In this document: one piece after another, positions 25,518 to 36,707 of the stretch
Layout of the letters: each line of letters begins with the position of its first letter
Position numbering within the stretch: the first letter of the stretch is position 1
DNA from: Thermococcus profundus
GTDB taxonomy: Archaea > Methanobacteriota_B > Thermococci > Thermococcales > Thermococcaceae
Length of the DNA: 64,000 nucleotides
Direction of reading: 5' to 3'
NCBI RefSeq assembly: GCF_002214585.1
Contig: NZ_CP014862.1
Span: forward strand, 186,001-250,000
Notes under the pieces: model-generated
Told to the model about the DNA's origin: nothing
The model's input: only the letters and a program-made list of their open reading frames with translations
Database searches by the model: none
Program-made: the position numbers and the translations under genes

Positions 25518-26969
25518 CTAGGTCTTTTCCTCAACTATCTCCCCTATGTAGACCGTGTTCAGGTGCGTGAGGACGTCTGGGACGTAAACGGATGGTACCT
25601 CCACAATAACGAGGAAAGGAACTCCGTTCGGAACGTTCTGAAGCTGGAGGGTTTTTTCCAGGGCCAGAAGGTTGTCGCCGTAGTTTTTAAGCTGCTTCAG
25701 GGCCTCTTCCGATCCCTGTATCTTGCCCGAGGATATTGCCTTCATGATCTCGCCGAGGTCGACGGAGTAATAGTACGATGCTGATGATGAGTCTGTGTAG
25801 CTCTGGCTCGAGCTTGATGAGCTGCTCGAACTTCCTCCGGTTGAGACGGTGGTATCGCCGGCGTTGGCCGAGTTCTGGGAGCTTGAGCTGGATGAGCTGC
25901 TCGAACTTGAGCTGCTGGAGCTGCTGCTGCCCTGCTGTTCGTTCAGGTTTATTATCCCGGCGTCGGCAGGCAACAGAACAGTATCAACGTACCCGAAGTC
26001 GGCTATTTGGAGGTACCGCTTTCCTGTGAGGTTCTGAGCGAATATCATAACTTTAGCCCCTGGCTCGAGGAACCCTCCGACCACCCTGTCCCTGGTGAGG
26101 AGGAGCGCCATCTTGACGAACTTAACCTCATCGACGCGGTATCCCATCAGCTTGGTGTAGTTCATGATGCTTCCTATAACGGCCTTCGCCTGCTCCTTGG
26201 TGTAGATCCTCTTTGCTCTATTGAACTCGAGAACAACGTAGTCACCGCTTATTGAGTCGACTTTGTAGTCGTAGTATTCTCTCCAGAGCTGGAGGAGGTA
26301 CGGGGTCGGGTCGGTACCGTTCACATCGGCGACGGAGTTCGCGCTCTCGACCTGGTCTATGAGGGATTCCTTCACCTGGAGGGCGTGGCTCCTTACTTCG
26401 TCAGGCAGGGGCTGGGAGAGGAGGGGCTGGAATGCCAGCTCTATCTCTTCCTTCTTCTTTTCTTTTGCCTGGTTAAGAATTCTAAGCTCCTCCTGCTTTC
26501 TCTTCTCCTCGAGCTCCTGCTGGTACTTCTGGTAAACCTGCTGATACGCGGACTTAATATCTATCGCCCTCACCTGATCCACCGATGATGCCGTCACTAT
26601 CTCCCTCTTGAGTTCGTTGTACTTCGCGGCTCCATAGCTGGTGTTCATAATAGGGCCCTTAAAATACGCGTTGAGCTCGTTGAGCTTGCTCTGCTTGGCT
26701 TTTGTGAGCTCATCAGCCTTTTTATTTGAGTACCAGGAGTATGCGGCAAAAGAGGCTATTAGAATGATGATAACGAGAATCGAGGCGCCTATGATGATCC
26801 TCTTTCTCCTCTCACGCTCCCTAATATTGCTGAGACGTCTTACGCGGCGTGGGGGTCTTGCCTTGGGTGAAGGTCCAGGGGTAGGAGTCGGGGGAGCCTC
26901 GGGCTCGGCACTCGTTGCCTTACCCAGCTCTCTCAATCTTCGAATTTTGGCTTCTATATCCTCAGCCAC
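25518..26969 (-). CDS. DUF515-like membrane protein with poly-Ser tracts, first gene of the KlbA operon
   Basis: 483 residues. Order: a cytosolic N-terminus with a Pro-rich basic stretch (PTPTPGPSPKARPPRR), one transmembrane helix near residues 60-80 (IIIGASILVIIILIASFAAY), a long charged coiled coil (to about 190), a domain resembling DUF515 of archaeal surface systems, two serine runs interrupted by QNSANAGDTTVSTGG, then a C-terminal domain with VPFLVIVEVPSVYVPDVL. The start is uncertain: GTG at 26969, with GGTGGTG six bases before, or GTG at 26981. Probable surface-facing anchor of the secretion complex. The poly-Ser part is described as a separate repeat. Confidence 0.7.
   Translation of the reverse strand: MAEDIEAKIRRLRELGKATSAEPEAPPTPTPGPSPKARPPRRVRRLSNIRERERRKRIIIGASILVIIILIASFAAYSWYSNKKADELTKAKQSKLNELNAYFKGPIMNTSYGAAKYNELKREIVTASSVDQVRAIDIKSAYQQVYQKYQQELEEKRKQEELRILNQAKEKKKEEIELAFQPLLSQPLPDEVRSHALQVKESLIDQVESANSVADVNGTDPTPYLLQLWREYYDYKVDSISGDYVVLEFNRAKRIYTKEQAKAVIGSIMNYTKLMGYRVDEVKFVKMALLLTRDRVVGGFLEPGAKVMIFAQNLTGKRYLQIADFGYVDTVLLPADAGIINLNEQQGSSSSSSSSSSSSSSSSSQNSANAGDTTVSTGGSSSSSSSSSQSYTDSSSASYYYSVDLGEIMKAISSGKIQGSEEALKQLKNYGDNLLALEKTLQLQNVPNGVPFLVIVEVPSVYVPDVLTHLNTVYIGEIVEEKT
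25775..25935 (-). repeat. Poly-serine coding tract in the DUF515-like gene
   Basis: Two nearly uninterrupted Ser runs (about 17 and about 9 residues) lie in one stretch, encoded by mixed AGC, TCG, TCA, TCC and AGT codons. The DNA shows an imperfect five- to six-base repeat of AGCTC/GAGCT. A flexible, probably glycosylated linker is the natural reading, and slippage can change its length. Confidence 0.75.
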
Positions 26970-27351
26970 CGTTAACACCACCGTAGGGGTTATCGTAATA
27001 CCCTTTCTTTAAGTCAATTAGCTTTTTGAACTTCAATCTTTATTTAGATTTCGGTGAGAGAAATGGAAAAACTAGAGATTCGCGTTGTGGAAATCCGGGG
27101 AAAATGTCCTGTCTTTCGGGTGGGGGACAGGATAGTGATCGAAGGACCGGCGATAAACCTCAAAGAGACCGATGCCGTGTGCACCCACGCCTTTGCTTCC
27201 TTCCTCCCCTACATAGTTGCCCTCCGAAAGGGTATTAAGCCGAGTGAGTTAGGCCTCGGTGGGCGGGATAAGGCCTACGTTCAGTGCCTCGATCCCGGGC
27301 CGCCCTACACGGACGGCGGGACTGTGATCTTTGAGATAACGGTGGTGCGAG

Positions 27352-29522
<2,171 letters not shown>

Positions 29523-29564
29523 TTCCTTTGCGAACTTGTAGGAAATCGTAATTCCTGGAGTGAC

Positions 29565-30242
29565 TCAGCACAGTATAGATCCCTCGCTTAAAACGTCGAA
29601 CTCCACCTTTCCTATCCCCTCTATCCACGCCTCCACGTGGTCTCCGTGCCTGAGCGGGCCGACGCCGGCCGGCGTTCCTGTGGCTATTATATCCCCCGGT
29701 TCCAGCGTCATCACCGAGCTTATGTACTCTATCAGCTCCGGGACTTTAAATACCATCTCGCTCGTCCTTCCAAGCTGTCTCAGCTCTCCATTAACCTTGA
29801 GGCCGATTTCAAGGTCATCTATCTTTAACTCGCGCTTATCAACGACCCTAGGCCCGACGGGGGCGAAGGTATCGAAGCCCTTCGCTATCGTCCAGGGAAG
29901 GCCCTTTTTCCTTGCCTCTGCCTGGAGATCGCGAGCGGTAATGTCGAGCATTATGGTGTAGCCTATGACGTAGTCCATCGCCTTCTCAGCAGGAACGCGC
30001 TTTGTCCTCTTTCCTATGATGACAGCCAGTTCGACCTCGTGGTCAACGCGCTTGCTCATCCTGGGAAGGATTATCGGGTCTCCAGGGCCTATTAGGGCGC
30101 TCGGCGGCTTGAGGAAGAAGACCGGCTTCTCTGGAACGTCGCTTTTCATTTCCTTTGCGTGCTCCTCGTAGTTTTTGGCCAGCGCTACTATCTTGCTCGG
30201 CCTGAGTTCGTAAAAGCCGTCGCGGAAGGGGAGGCGGAGCAT
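29565..30242 (-). CDS. Fumarylacetoacetate hydrolase (FAH)-family protein
   Basis: 225 residues, the size of minimal FAH-domain hydrolases. GPGDPIILPRMSKRVDHEVELAVIIGK holds the metal-binding acidic residues (DHEVEL); GYTIMLDITARDLQAEARKKG, KGFDTFAPVGP and MTLEPGDIIATGTPAGVGPL complete the fold. Members act as oxaloacetate decarboxylase, acylpyruvate hydrolase or 2-hydroxyhepta-2,4-diene-1,7-dioate isomerase; the substrate cannot be read. Convergent with the methyltransferase. It stands alone, with a weak ribosome site (GGTG about ten bases before ATG). Confidence 0.88.
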   Translation of the reverse strand: MLRLPFRDGFYELRPSKIVALAKNYEEHAKEMKSDVPEKPVFFLKPPSALIGPGDPIILPRMSKRVDHEVELAVIIGKRTKRVPAEKAMDYVIGYTIMLDITARDLQAEARKKGLPWTIAKGFDTFAPVGPRVVDKRELKIDDLEIGLKVNGELRQLGRTSEMVFKVPELIEYISSVMTLEPGDIIATGTPAGVGPLRHGDHVEAWIEGIGKVEFDVLSEGSILC

Positions 30243-30323
30243 TTCTGCAGCACCGTCAGTCCTTGGCCTTCGAGGTATAAAACTTTAGTTGCGTCAAGCT
30301 GAAATAGAGAAAAAGGGAGTAAA

Positions 30324-32102
30324 TCAGTCTACCTTCACTGCCACGTCGTTTACTCTTGATTCCCTGTTCACGTTTGCCATAACTTCCTCGGGGTCAATGA
30401 CGATCTTAACCGGTTTGCCCGGCAGTTCAAGGCTTACTGTGGCAGTACCGTTCACCCAGATTCTCTCGTCCAAATATTCACCGTTTTCCAGGTAGATTCT
30501 GATCGGAACTGGCATCGTGAAGTTGTTGGCGTCGGTTATGGTGAAAGTTAGGTTATATCCGCCTCCGTTCTCCGAGATTTTCAGCTGGGTAACTTTGTAA
30601 TCGGGCAGTGCAATACTGTTGATCCACTCATCAAAGAACCAGTCGAGGTCCTTGCCACTCGCTTTTTCGAAACTCTTTTGAATATCTGTGAGGGTGTACT
30701 CCTTTCCATGACACCGTTCGAGGAGGGTATGGATTCCTTTTGAAAACGTCTCATCGCCGAGGAGGTACTGAAGGGAGCGCAGGAAGAAGTTGACTTTCTG
30801 GTAAATAACCACGCTAACACTCATGTTGAGAGCATGTTGTCCTGTTTCCGTCAGCTTATAAGCCTCGTTGATACTAATCGTTCCGTATTTTTCGATGTTA
30901 TCCTCTTGTCTTTTGAGATAAAGCTTCCCCCAGGGGGTAAACCTCTGAATGGCCAAGGTTTCAAAGTACGTGGCAAAGCCCTCGTTAAATGGGCTCTCCC
31001 CAACATAACCTGCAAACCAGAGGTGGGCAAGCTCATGGGGTAAGCTATTCGGTTTTCTTTCATATAGAATTCTGATATTGCTCCTTCCACCGATGATAAT
31101 AATGCCCATTTCTGGTTCTGGTGCAAAGGAACGACTAAAGTCCGGGTTGAACACTATATAAGTGCTGTTAACGGGCCTAACCCCCGTAATGTTGTAGTAT
31201 AAGCCTATCGCTTGTTTTATGAGGGCTATTGTCTTGTTCCACCCCTCCGGTACGTACTGACTGGAGGCCAGGTAAACGGTGACGTTGATGCCACTAACGC
31301 TGAACTTTTCCGAGACTATCTCACCCCTCCGGATGAACGAGCAGTGGAGGGAATCCATCAACCTATCGCCGGATATTCTTCCGGAGCCTGTAAGGACGCC
31401 GTAACCTGGGATCACTAAACTGTACCCTTCGGGCAGTGAATACGTGAGGTTTAACCCAAAGGACTTGGAGTTGGTGATGGAGAACCCCATAATTGGAGAG
31501 CCTGCATACTGCCAGAAATCGTCAAGGAACAGGGGATACTTTAGCGAATACGTGATTGTCCCTTTTATTGAACTCTTGGAAGAATCCACGGGGATCTCGT
31601 ATACGATAAGGTAACTCGGCTTTATTCTGGTGCCGTAGACCTCTTCACTCCCGGCTCTGTACCCTTTTAGGCGTGATAGGTTCAGGGGAGTGCCTTCGAT
31701 GCTCACGTTCAGGATTAAAGCCGTTGGGTCATCTGGGAGTCCCATTGCACCAAGGTAGAAGACGCTCTCGGACAGATTGCTGATGACGAAGTCATAACGA
31801 CCGTGTATCCTCTTCCCGTCGTATTCTATCGTAAGATTGCCTTTCTCAATGACCGTTGGATTTAATGAAAGTTGAATTACCTTTGAAAATAATTCTGAGA
31901 AATTTACTGTCTTCAGGTTTGTTTGGTCTTGTGCTTCCCTTTGGGTATTCGTCGGAGCTGATGAGGTTGTTTGGGTTTCAGATTGCTCGTGAGGTTGCGA
32001 CGTAGCTGAGGGTGTGCTCTTCTCCTGTGTTCCTCCGCCTATACACCCGCTGACGACAACAAGAAGGGCAACCAGAAGAGCAACTACTGCTTTTGTTTTC
32101 AA
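30324..32102 (-). CDS. Surface lipoprotein M1-like zinc metallopeptidase
   Basis: 592 residues with a TTG start at 32102 (GGAGGG seven bases before). Lipoprotein signal with lipobox VVSGC near residue 20, a Ser/Thr/Gln-rich linker to about residue 60, a beta-rich N-terminal region with glycosylation sequons, then the gluzincin site HELAHLWFAGYVGESPFNEGFATYFE: HExxH followed by the Glu ligand, as in M1/M61-type aminopeptidase folds. A helical region and a final beta domain follow. It likely degrades peptides outside the cell. The aminopeptidase GAMEN substrate motif is not obvious, so endopeptidase or binding roles remain possible. Confidence 0.82.
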   Translation of the reverse strand: MKTKAVVALLVALLVVVSGCIGGGTQEKSTPSATSQPHEQSETQTTSSAPTNTQREAQDQTNLKTVNFSELFSKVIQLSLNPTVIEKGNLTIEYDGKRIHGRYDFVISNLSESVFYLGAMGLPDDPTALILNVSIEGTPLNLSRLKGYRAGSEEVYGTRIKPSYLIVYEIPVDSSKSSIKGTITYSLKYPLFLDDFWQYAGSPIMGFSITNSKSFGLNLTYSLPEGYSLVIPGYGVLTGSGRISGDRLMDSLHCSFIRRGEIVSEKFSVSGINVTVYLASSQYVPEGWNKTIALIKQAIGLYYNITGVRPVNSTYIVFNPDFSRSFAPEPEMGIIIIGGRSNIRILYERKPNSLPHELAHLWFAGYVGESPFNEGFATYFETLAIQRFTPWGKLYLKRQEDNIEKYGTISINEAYKLTETGQHALNMSVSVVIYQKVNFFLRSLQYLLGDETFSKGIHTLLERCHGKEYTLTDIQKSFEKASGKDLDWFFDEWINSIALPDYKVTQLKISENGGGYNLTFTITDANNFTMPVPIRIYLENGEYLDERIWVNGTATVSLELPGKPVKIVIDPEEVMANVNRESRVNDVAVKVD

Positions 32103-32209
32103 CTTCGATCCCTCCGAGGGGTCTCTGTTCTAACTTTTACAAGTCAGAAAATAAAAATGTTTCGGGAATATGAAAACGTTTGAAGGAGGATACAGGGTAA
32201 CTTTAATTT

Positions 32210-33364
32210 TTAAGTTTTCAGCGGTTCAGGAATCGCCTTGTCCCACTGCTCCTGAGCGAGCTCACCCGTGTACTTGAACTTCTCGACCTTCTTTTCCGCC
32301 TCTTTCCTCTTCTTCTGGTGCTCCTTGAGGAACTTCTGGACGCGCTCGATCAGCTCGCGCTTGCACTGGCCGCAGAGAAGCTCGCCGGATTTACAGGCTC
32401 TATAGCGCTCCATGAGCTTCTCGTCGTCCGGTTCGAAGAATATCTCGAACCACTTGAAGACGACGCACTTCTCAGGCTGACCTCCCTTCTCGCGCTGCTC
32501 CTTGGCGGTGGCCCTCCCTCCAGTGAGGGCGAACTTCCATATCTTTTTGCCAGCCTCCTCAGGATCGTCGGTGAGGTAAACGGCCGTCTCGGGCTTGCTC
32601 GCGCTCATCTTGCCGCCCATGCTCGTCAAACCGGGCACGAACTTGGAGTGTATTGCCGCGGTCTTGTAGTAGCCAAGACTCTCAGCGAAGTCCCTCTGGA
32701 GCCTCCAGTAGGGGTCCTGGTCAATAGCGGCAGGAATCAGACAGCGCTTCTTCTCGAAGAACGTTGGAGCCGCTTGTATGGCAGGGTAGAAAATCATTCC
32801 GATCTTGCTCTGGTCTGTGAAGCCGAACACCGCGCGGGCCATCGAGAAGTTTATCTTCTTAGCTATTGGAATGGCCATCTCGTATATCTTGGTAAATTCG
32901 CTGTTCTGGAAGATGAAGGTCTTGTCCGGGTCGAAGCCGACCGCTATGATGTCGAGGATGTTTTCATAGGCCCACCTCTTGGTGTCTTCAAAGCTCAGCT
33001 TCTCCTTGAATAGGAACTTCTCGTCGTCGGTTATCTGGATGTAGAGATTGACGCCGAACTTCTCCTGGAGCCACTTGGTCGCGAAGAACGGGATTATGTG
33101 GCCGATGTGCATCGGACCGCTCGGACCCCTCCCCGTGTAGAGGAAGAAGCCCTTCCCGTTTTCATAATCGGCCAGAACCTTGTCGTAGTCTCTGTGGGAG
33201 AAGAAAAACCTTCTCCTGAAGAATATAGGCAGCTCGCTCTTCGTGAGCTCTGCGGTCTTCTCTATAAGCTCGTCCGTCAGCGGGCTCGTCCCGAACTGTT
33301 CTATCAGCTTGTTGTAGTCCACGACACCCTCAACGTCCCATGGGGTAACCTTAAAGTCGTCCAT
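32210..33364 (-). CDS. trpS: Tryptophanyl-tRNA synthetase
   Basis: 384 residues, class I aminoacyl-tRNA synthetase. HIGH is present as GPMHIGHIIPF near residue 88 and KMSKS as GKMSASKPE near residue 255. YIQITDDEKF, DPYWRLQRDF and the TrpRS C-terminal anticodon region with CGQCKRELIERVQ are recognisable. Archaeal length (around 380) fits. GGAGGTG is placed well before the ATG at 33364. Single-gene unit; the following intergenic stretch of about 175 bases upstream holds no gene. Confidence 0.97.
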   Translation of the reverse strand: MDDFKVTPWDVEGVVDYNKLIEQFGTSPLTDELIEKTAELTKSELPIFFRRRFFFSHRDYDKVLADYENGKGFFLYTGRGPSGPMHIGHIIPFFATKWLQEKFGVNLYIQITDDEKFLFKEKLSFEDTKRWAYENILDIIAVGFDPDKTFIFQNSEFTKIYEMAIPIAKKINFSMARAVFGFTDQSKIGMIFYPAIQAAPTFFEKKRCLIPAAIDQDPYWRLQRDFAESLGYYKTAAIHSKFVPGLTSMGGKMSASKPETAVYLTDDPEEAGKKIWKFALTGGRATAKEQREKGGQPEKCVVFKWFEIFFEPDDEKLMERYRACKSGELLCGQCKRELIERVQKFLKEHQKKRKEAEKKVEKFKYTGELAQEQWDKAIPEPLKT

Positions 33365-33539
33365 TCAAACACCTCCGTTTCCAGTGGAAAGGAAACTCCA
33401 GACTAAGGCGGTGCAGAAGAGATGGACTTCACCAAGGCCAAAAACGACCACCGAGCATGAAGAAAGAAAGGGTGGGGAGATTTTAAAGTTTTTTGGTATG
33501 GCCTAAACTTTTTATCTGCAGTTTTCTCTAATCTTCTCC

Positions 33540-34382
33540 ATGAATCCTGAAACAGAAGGCACTCTCCTCGCTTTCCTCGTTCTCCTTGCTCTAGGCCTTG
33601 AGTCGGCCGTTATAAAGGCCAATCCCTCCAATCCAATCGGGTTCATAACTTTGTCCATCTTCTTCGCGGCCCTTATCCTGTGGGTGGTTCTTTTAGCGAC
33701 TGGAAAGTTCAGAGAAATTAGAAAAAAGCCCGGCGAGCTTAAGAAGGCCTTCCTCACTGGTCTCTTCGCCACCACCATTGCCTACTCCCTCTACTCGCTC
33801 GGAACCAGCATGAGCACGGCCACAAATTCGGCTATAATAACACGCCTTGAGGTGTTTTACTCCCTCGCCATCGGCTGGCTCTTCTTAAGGGAGAGGGTGA
33901 GTGGAAAAGCCTTAACCTCTTCTCTCCTGCTCTTCGGCGGGGTCTTCCTAGTACTCACGCAGGGAAAGTGGATAACGCCAAGGAAAGGTGACTTCCTGCT
34001 CCTCCTTACGCCCCTCTTCTGGCAACTGGGACATACTGTTGCAAAGTTCACCGACTACTCGCCGCTGACGATAGCTACACTCAGGAACACCTTTGGCTTT
34101 CTCCTCCTGCTCCCACTCGCGTTCCTGAGCGGAATTCGGCTAACCAAGCTCGCCGTTGCAGAAGGGGTCATAATAGCAACGACTCAAACCCTATGGTACG
34201 CCTCAATCTCAAGGATAAACCTCTCAAAGGCCACCGTGATACTCACCCCAGCTCCGGCCGTCACGATAGCGGTAGCTATAGCCTTCCTCGGGGAGAGTGT
34301 TGGGGTTTATCATTTACTCGGCTTCCTCCTTGTGGTCATCGGAACGCTTATGATAGCCTTTGAGGAAAGCGGAAAGAGGTGA
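33540..34382 (+). CDS. EamA/DMT-family membrane transporter
   Basis: 280 residues in two EamA repeats of five transmembrane helices. Repeat 1 ends near residue 140 with KGKWITPRKG and repeat 2 begins LLLTPLFWQLGHTVAKF. RLEVFYSLAIGWLFLRERVSGK and ITLTPAPAVTIAVAIAFLGESVGVYHLLG are the conserved GWLFLRE/GE helix ends of each repeat. Drug, metabolite or amino-acid export is likely; the substrate is unknown. TATA-like CTTTTTATC lies about 30 bases upstream, so the mRNA is probably almost leaderless. It overlaps the next gene's upstream region, with ATG of that gene five bases beyond this stop. Confidence 0.9.
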   Translation: MNPETEGTLLAFLVLLALGLESAVIKANPSNPIGFITLSIFFAALILWVVLLATGKFREIRKKPGELKKAFLTGLFATTIAYSLYSLGTSMSTATNSAIITRLEVFYSLAIGWLFLRERVSGKALTSSLLLFGGVFLVLTQGKWITPRKGDFLLLLTPLFWQLGHTVAKFTDYSPLTIATLRNTFGFLLLLPLAFLSGIRLTKLAVAEGVIIATTQTLWYASISRINLSKATVILTPAPAVTIAVAIAFLGESVGVYHLLGFLLVVIGTLMIAFEESGKR

Positions 34383-34386
34383 TACT

Positions 34387-35163
34387 ATGAAGGTCGTCGT
34401 CCTCGGCTCAGGTTCCTACAGCGGGACTCCAAAGCCCCTCTGCACCTGCGAGAACTGCTCGAGGGCGAGGATAAACCCAGCGTTGAGGAGGACGCGCTTC
34501 TCTCTCTACATCGAGGGCGGAATCCTCGTTGATCCGAGTCCGGATTTACACTACCACCTTGAACGGCTGAACAAGAGGATTGAGAAAGTATTCATAACCC
34601 ACGCCCACTTCGACCACATAGCAGGCTTTCCGGAGCTTCAGGTTTTCAGGGAAGTGGACGTCTACTCCCACAGACAGGCGGTCGAGATGGCGAGGCACCT
34701 CTCAGCGATTTTCCTCGGCGGAGCGTCTCCAGAAAACAGGGACTGGCGCTACCACGAGCTTGAATTTGGGAGGTGGTACGAGATTGAAGGGATGAGAGTC
34801 TATCACTTCAGAACTGTACACAAGTCAATCGAGAACTCCGGCGGCTTCGTCTTCGAGATCAGAGGAAAGAGAATAGCCGTAACCGGCGACACCGGGCCGG
34901 AGATACTGGAGGATAAGGATACCCTTAAGCTCATCGAGGGTGCTGACCTCCTCATAGCGGAAATGACCCACAGGGAGTCAATTCCCGGAACGCACCTCGG
35001 CGTGGAAGACGCCATTAAGCTGGCCGAACTTACGGACGCTTCCTACACTCTCTTCGCCCACATAAGCCACAGCAACTACACGCACGAGGTTCTTGAGAAA
35101 AGAGTAAGGGAGAGCGGAATAAGGGGGAAGGTGGCGAGGGACTTCACCTGGATTGAGGTTTAA
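34387..35163 (+). CDS. MBL-fold hydrolase, PhnP-like
   Basis: 258 residues. The N-terminal [10 protein letters not shown] provides a zinc knuckle-like Cys set, as in PhnP phosphodiesterases. The metallo-beta-lactamase site is [12 protein letters not shown] (near residue 78), with later [15 protein letters not shown] and HISHSNY. It fits cyclic phosphate phosphodiesterases such as PhnP or archaeal lipoyl/octanoyl-type neighbours, but the substrate is uncertain. ATG at 34387 has GAGGTGATACT just before it. The EamA gene upstream probably shares its transcript. Confidence 0.85.
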   Translation: MKVVVLGSGSYSGTPKPLCTCENCSRARINPALRRTRFSLYIEGGILVDPSPDLHYHLERLNKRIEKVFITHAHFDHIAGFPELQVFREVDVYSHRQAVEMARHLSAIFLGGASPENRDWRYHELEFGRWYEIEGMRVYHFRTVHKSIENSGGFVFEIRGKRIAVTGDTGPEILEDKDTLKLIEGADLLIAEMTHRESIPGTHLGVEDAIKLAELTDASYTLFAHISHSNYTHEVLEKRVRESGIRGKVARDFTWIEV

Positions 35164-35221
35164 TTCTGGAACAACCAAAAACGGCTTAAGAGGAGCCATT
35201 CAAAAGGCACCGGTGGTGGGG

Positions 35222-35989
35222 ATGAGGAAACTGGACTATGAAAAGGTCATCGAGATTCTGACGGGCTTCATCTCGGAGAAGGTTAATGAGGCAGGGGCAG
35301 ATGGAGTCGTTTTGGGAATCAGCGGCGGGGTGGACAGCGCCACCGTTGCCTACCTCGCGGCAAAGGCCCTTGGGAAGGAGAAGGTTTTGGGATTGATAAT
35401 GCCCTATTATGAAAACCGCGACGTTGATGATGCCAGGCTCGTCTGCGAGAGCCTTGGAATCGAGTACAAAATCATAAACATCCAACCCATAGTCGATGCC
35501 TTTGCCTCCCAGCTCGGCTTTCAACCGGACAGCCGCTCCCTCGGCAACATAATGGCAAGGACGAGGATGATACTCCTCTACGCCCACGCCAATCAGCTCA
35601 ACTGCTTGGTCTTAGGAACGAGTAACAGGAGTGAATTTTTAGTCGGCTACTTTACAAAATGGGGTGATGGGGCGAGCGACTACGCACCGCTCATAAACCT
35701 CTACAAGACTGAGGTCTGGGAGATAGCGAAGCTCCTTGGCGTTCCGGAGAGGATAATTCAGAAGAAGCCCACAGCGGGCCTCTGGGAGGGGCAGACGGAT
35801 GAAGACGAGCTCGGGATAAGCTACCGCCTGCTGGACGAGATACTCTGGCGGCTCGTTGACCTGGAGATGCCGAAGGACAGAATCGCGGGGGAGCTTGGGG
35901 TGGGCGTTGAGAAGGTCGAGCACGTCGAAAGGCTTGTGAGGGGAAGCGAGCACAAGAGAAGGCTTCCTTTGGGCCCTGAAGTCCTCTGA
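35222..35989 (+). CDS. nadE: NH3-dependent NAD+ synthetase
   Basis: 255 residues. The ATP pyrophosphatase loop is [19 protein letters not shown] near residue 33; [13 protein letters not shown] and [20 protein letters not shown] bind deamido-NAD and [21 protein letters not shown] is the C-terminal signature. No glutaminase domain is fused, so ammonia is the nitrogen source. The last step of NAD biosynthesis. ATG at 35222 follows GGTGGGG; the reading from 35153 is not needed. It ends before a promoter for the TRAM gene. Confidence 0.96.
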   Translation: MRKLDYEKVIEILTGFISEKVNEAGADGVVLGISGGVDSATVAYLAAKALGKEKVLGLIMPYYENRDVDDARLVCESLGIEYKIINIQPIVDAFASQLGFQPDSRSLGNIMARTRMILLYAHANQLNCLVLGTSNRSEFLVGYFTKWGDGASDYAPLINLYKTEVWEIAKLLGVPERIIQKKPTAGLWEGQTDEDELGISYRLLDEILWRLVDLEMPKDRIAGELGVGVEKVEHVERLVRGSEHKRRLPLGPEVL

Positions 35990-36030
35990 ATTCTTCACCC
36001 GATCCTCTTTTCCAGATTTTGGACCCAAAG

Positions 36031-36040
36031 CTTTATATAC
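36031..36040 (+). promoter_or_regulatory. TATA box of the TRAM-protein gene
   Basis: CTTTATATAC about 80 bases upstream of the TRAM ATG at 36119. A start of transcription near 36062 would leave a 55-base leader, long for Thermococcales, and it would begin with the stem-loop listed next. Confidence 0.5.
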
Positions 36041-36061
36041 TCTCCCGAGAACCGGTTTTGG

Positions 36062-36076
36062 GACTCTTCTGGAGTC
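36062..36076 (+). promoter_or_regulatory. Leader stem-loop GACTC-N5-GAGTC before the TRAM gene
   Basis: GACTC TTCTG GAGTC forms a perfect 5-base stem right at the predicted 5' end of the TRAM mRNA. It could be a 5' stabilising element or an RNA-binding autoregulation site, as the encoded protein binds RNA; both ideas are inference. Confidence 0.35.
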
Positions 36077-36118
36077 TTTCCCGGAGAGCCCTGAAAGTTG
36101 AAAGAGTTGGTGTTGGAT

Positions 36119-36334
36119 ATGTATGGAGACAGATTTGGTGGATATGGACAGGAAGCCCCGGTTAAGGTTGGGGAGAGATACAGGGTTAGGATCGAGAGCC
36201 TTGGTAAGGGCGGTGACGGCATCGCCAAGATAAAGGGGTTCGTTATCTTCGTCCCGAACACCCAGGTCGGGGACGAGGTTGAGATAGTTATCAACTCCGT
36301 TAAGAGGAAGTTCGCCTTCGGCGAGGTCATCTGA
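36119..36334 (+). CDS. Small TRAM-domain RNA-binding protein
   Basis: 71 residues from the ATG at 36119. The body is a single TRAM domain: [45 protein letters not shown]-terminal residues [13 protein letters not shown] form a Gly/Tyr-rich tail. Archaeal single-TRAM proteins act as cold-shock-type RNA chaperones. In-frame TTG at 36098 is an alternative start, but MYGD fits this family and GGTGTTGG precedes it. The tail is probably flexible. Confidence 0.85.
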   Translation: MYGDRFGGYGQEAPVKVGERYRVRIESLGKGGDGIAKIKGFVIFVPNTQVGDEVEIVINSVKRKFAFGEVI

Positions 36335-36429
36335 CGGTTTAATCTCACGACTCACGCCCTCTTGGGCTTTTAACATCTTTTTTGGAAACTTTTTTTAGGT
36401 CCTTTCTGAACTCTCTTCGGTGAAGGAGG

Positions 36430-36696
36430 ATGAGAGTTACTGTAAGGTACTTCGCACGCTACCGGTCTCTTGTCGGGAAGGGCGAGGAAGAGGTAGAACT
36501 CCCCGATGGGGCAACTGTCATGGATCTGATAGAGCTCTTAAAGGAGAGGCACCCTGTTCTGAAGAACGAGGTCTTCGCCGAGGATGATGATTTAGCCGAC
36601 GTCAACGTTTCAAGAAACGGCCGCTACGTCAGGTTCGATGAAATATTAAAAGACGGAGACATCGTTGCCCTGTTCCCGCCCGTTAGCGGGGGGTAA
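36430..36696 (+). CDS. MoaD/ThiS-family ubiquitin-like sulfur carrier (SAMP-like)
   Basis: 88 residues ending VSGG: the Gly-Gly terminus is the site of adenylation and thiocarboxylation, or of conjugation in SAMPs. The beta-grasp fold is seen in VRYFARYRSLVGKGEEEVEL, then DGATVMDLIELLKERHP and LKDGDIVALFPPVSGG. GGTGAAGGAGG precedes the ATG. Expected partners in this window are MoaE at 1953 and the E1-like enzyme at 3402. It can serve molybdopterin synthesis, tRNA thiolation or protein modification; sequence alone does not decide. Confidence 0.88.
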   Translation: MRVTVRYFARYRSLVGKGEEEVELPDGATVMDLIELLKERHPVLKNEVFAEDDDLADVNVSRNGRYVRFDEILKDGDIVALFPPVSGG

Positions 36697-36707
36697 AAAA
36701 TAAAGGG

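Noticed and set aside
25775-25935. CRISPR-like or microsatellite element
   Set aside because: The repeats are in frame serine codons without regular spacers, so it is a coding low-complexity tract.
33365-33539. A small RNA or gene in the spacer between trpS and the EamA gene
   Set aside because: I found no C/D box pair, no tRNA-like fold and no ORF with a ribosome site; only promoter-like T-rich sequence near 33507.
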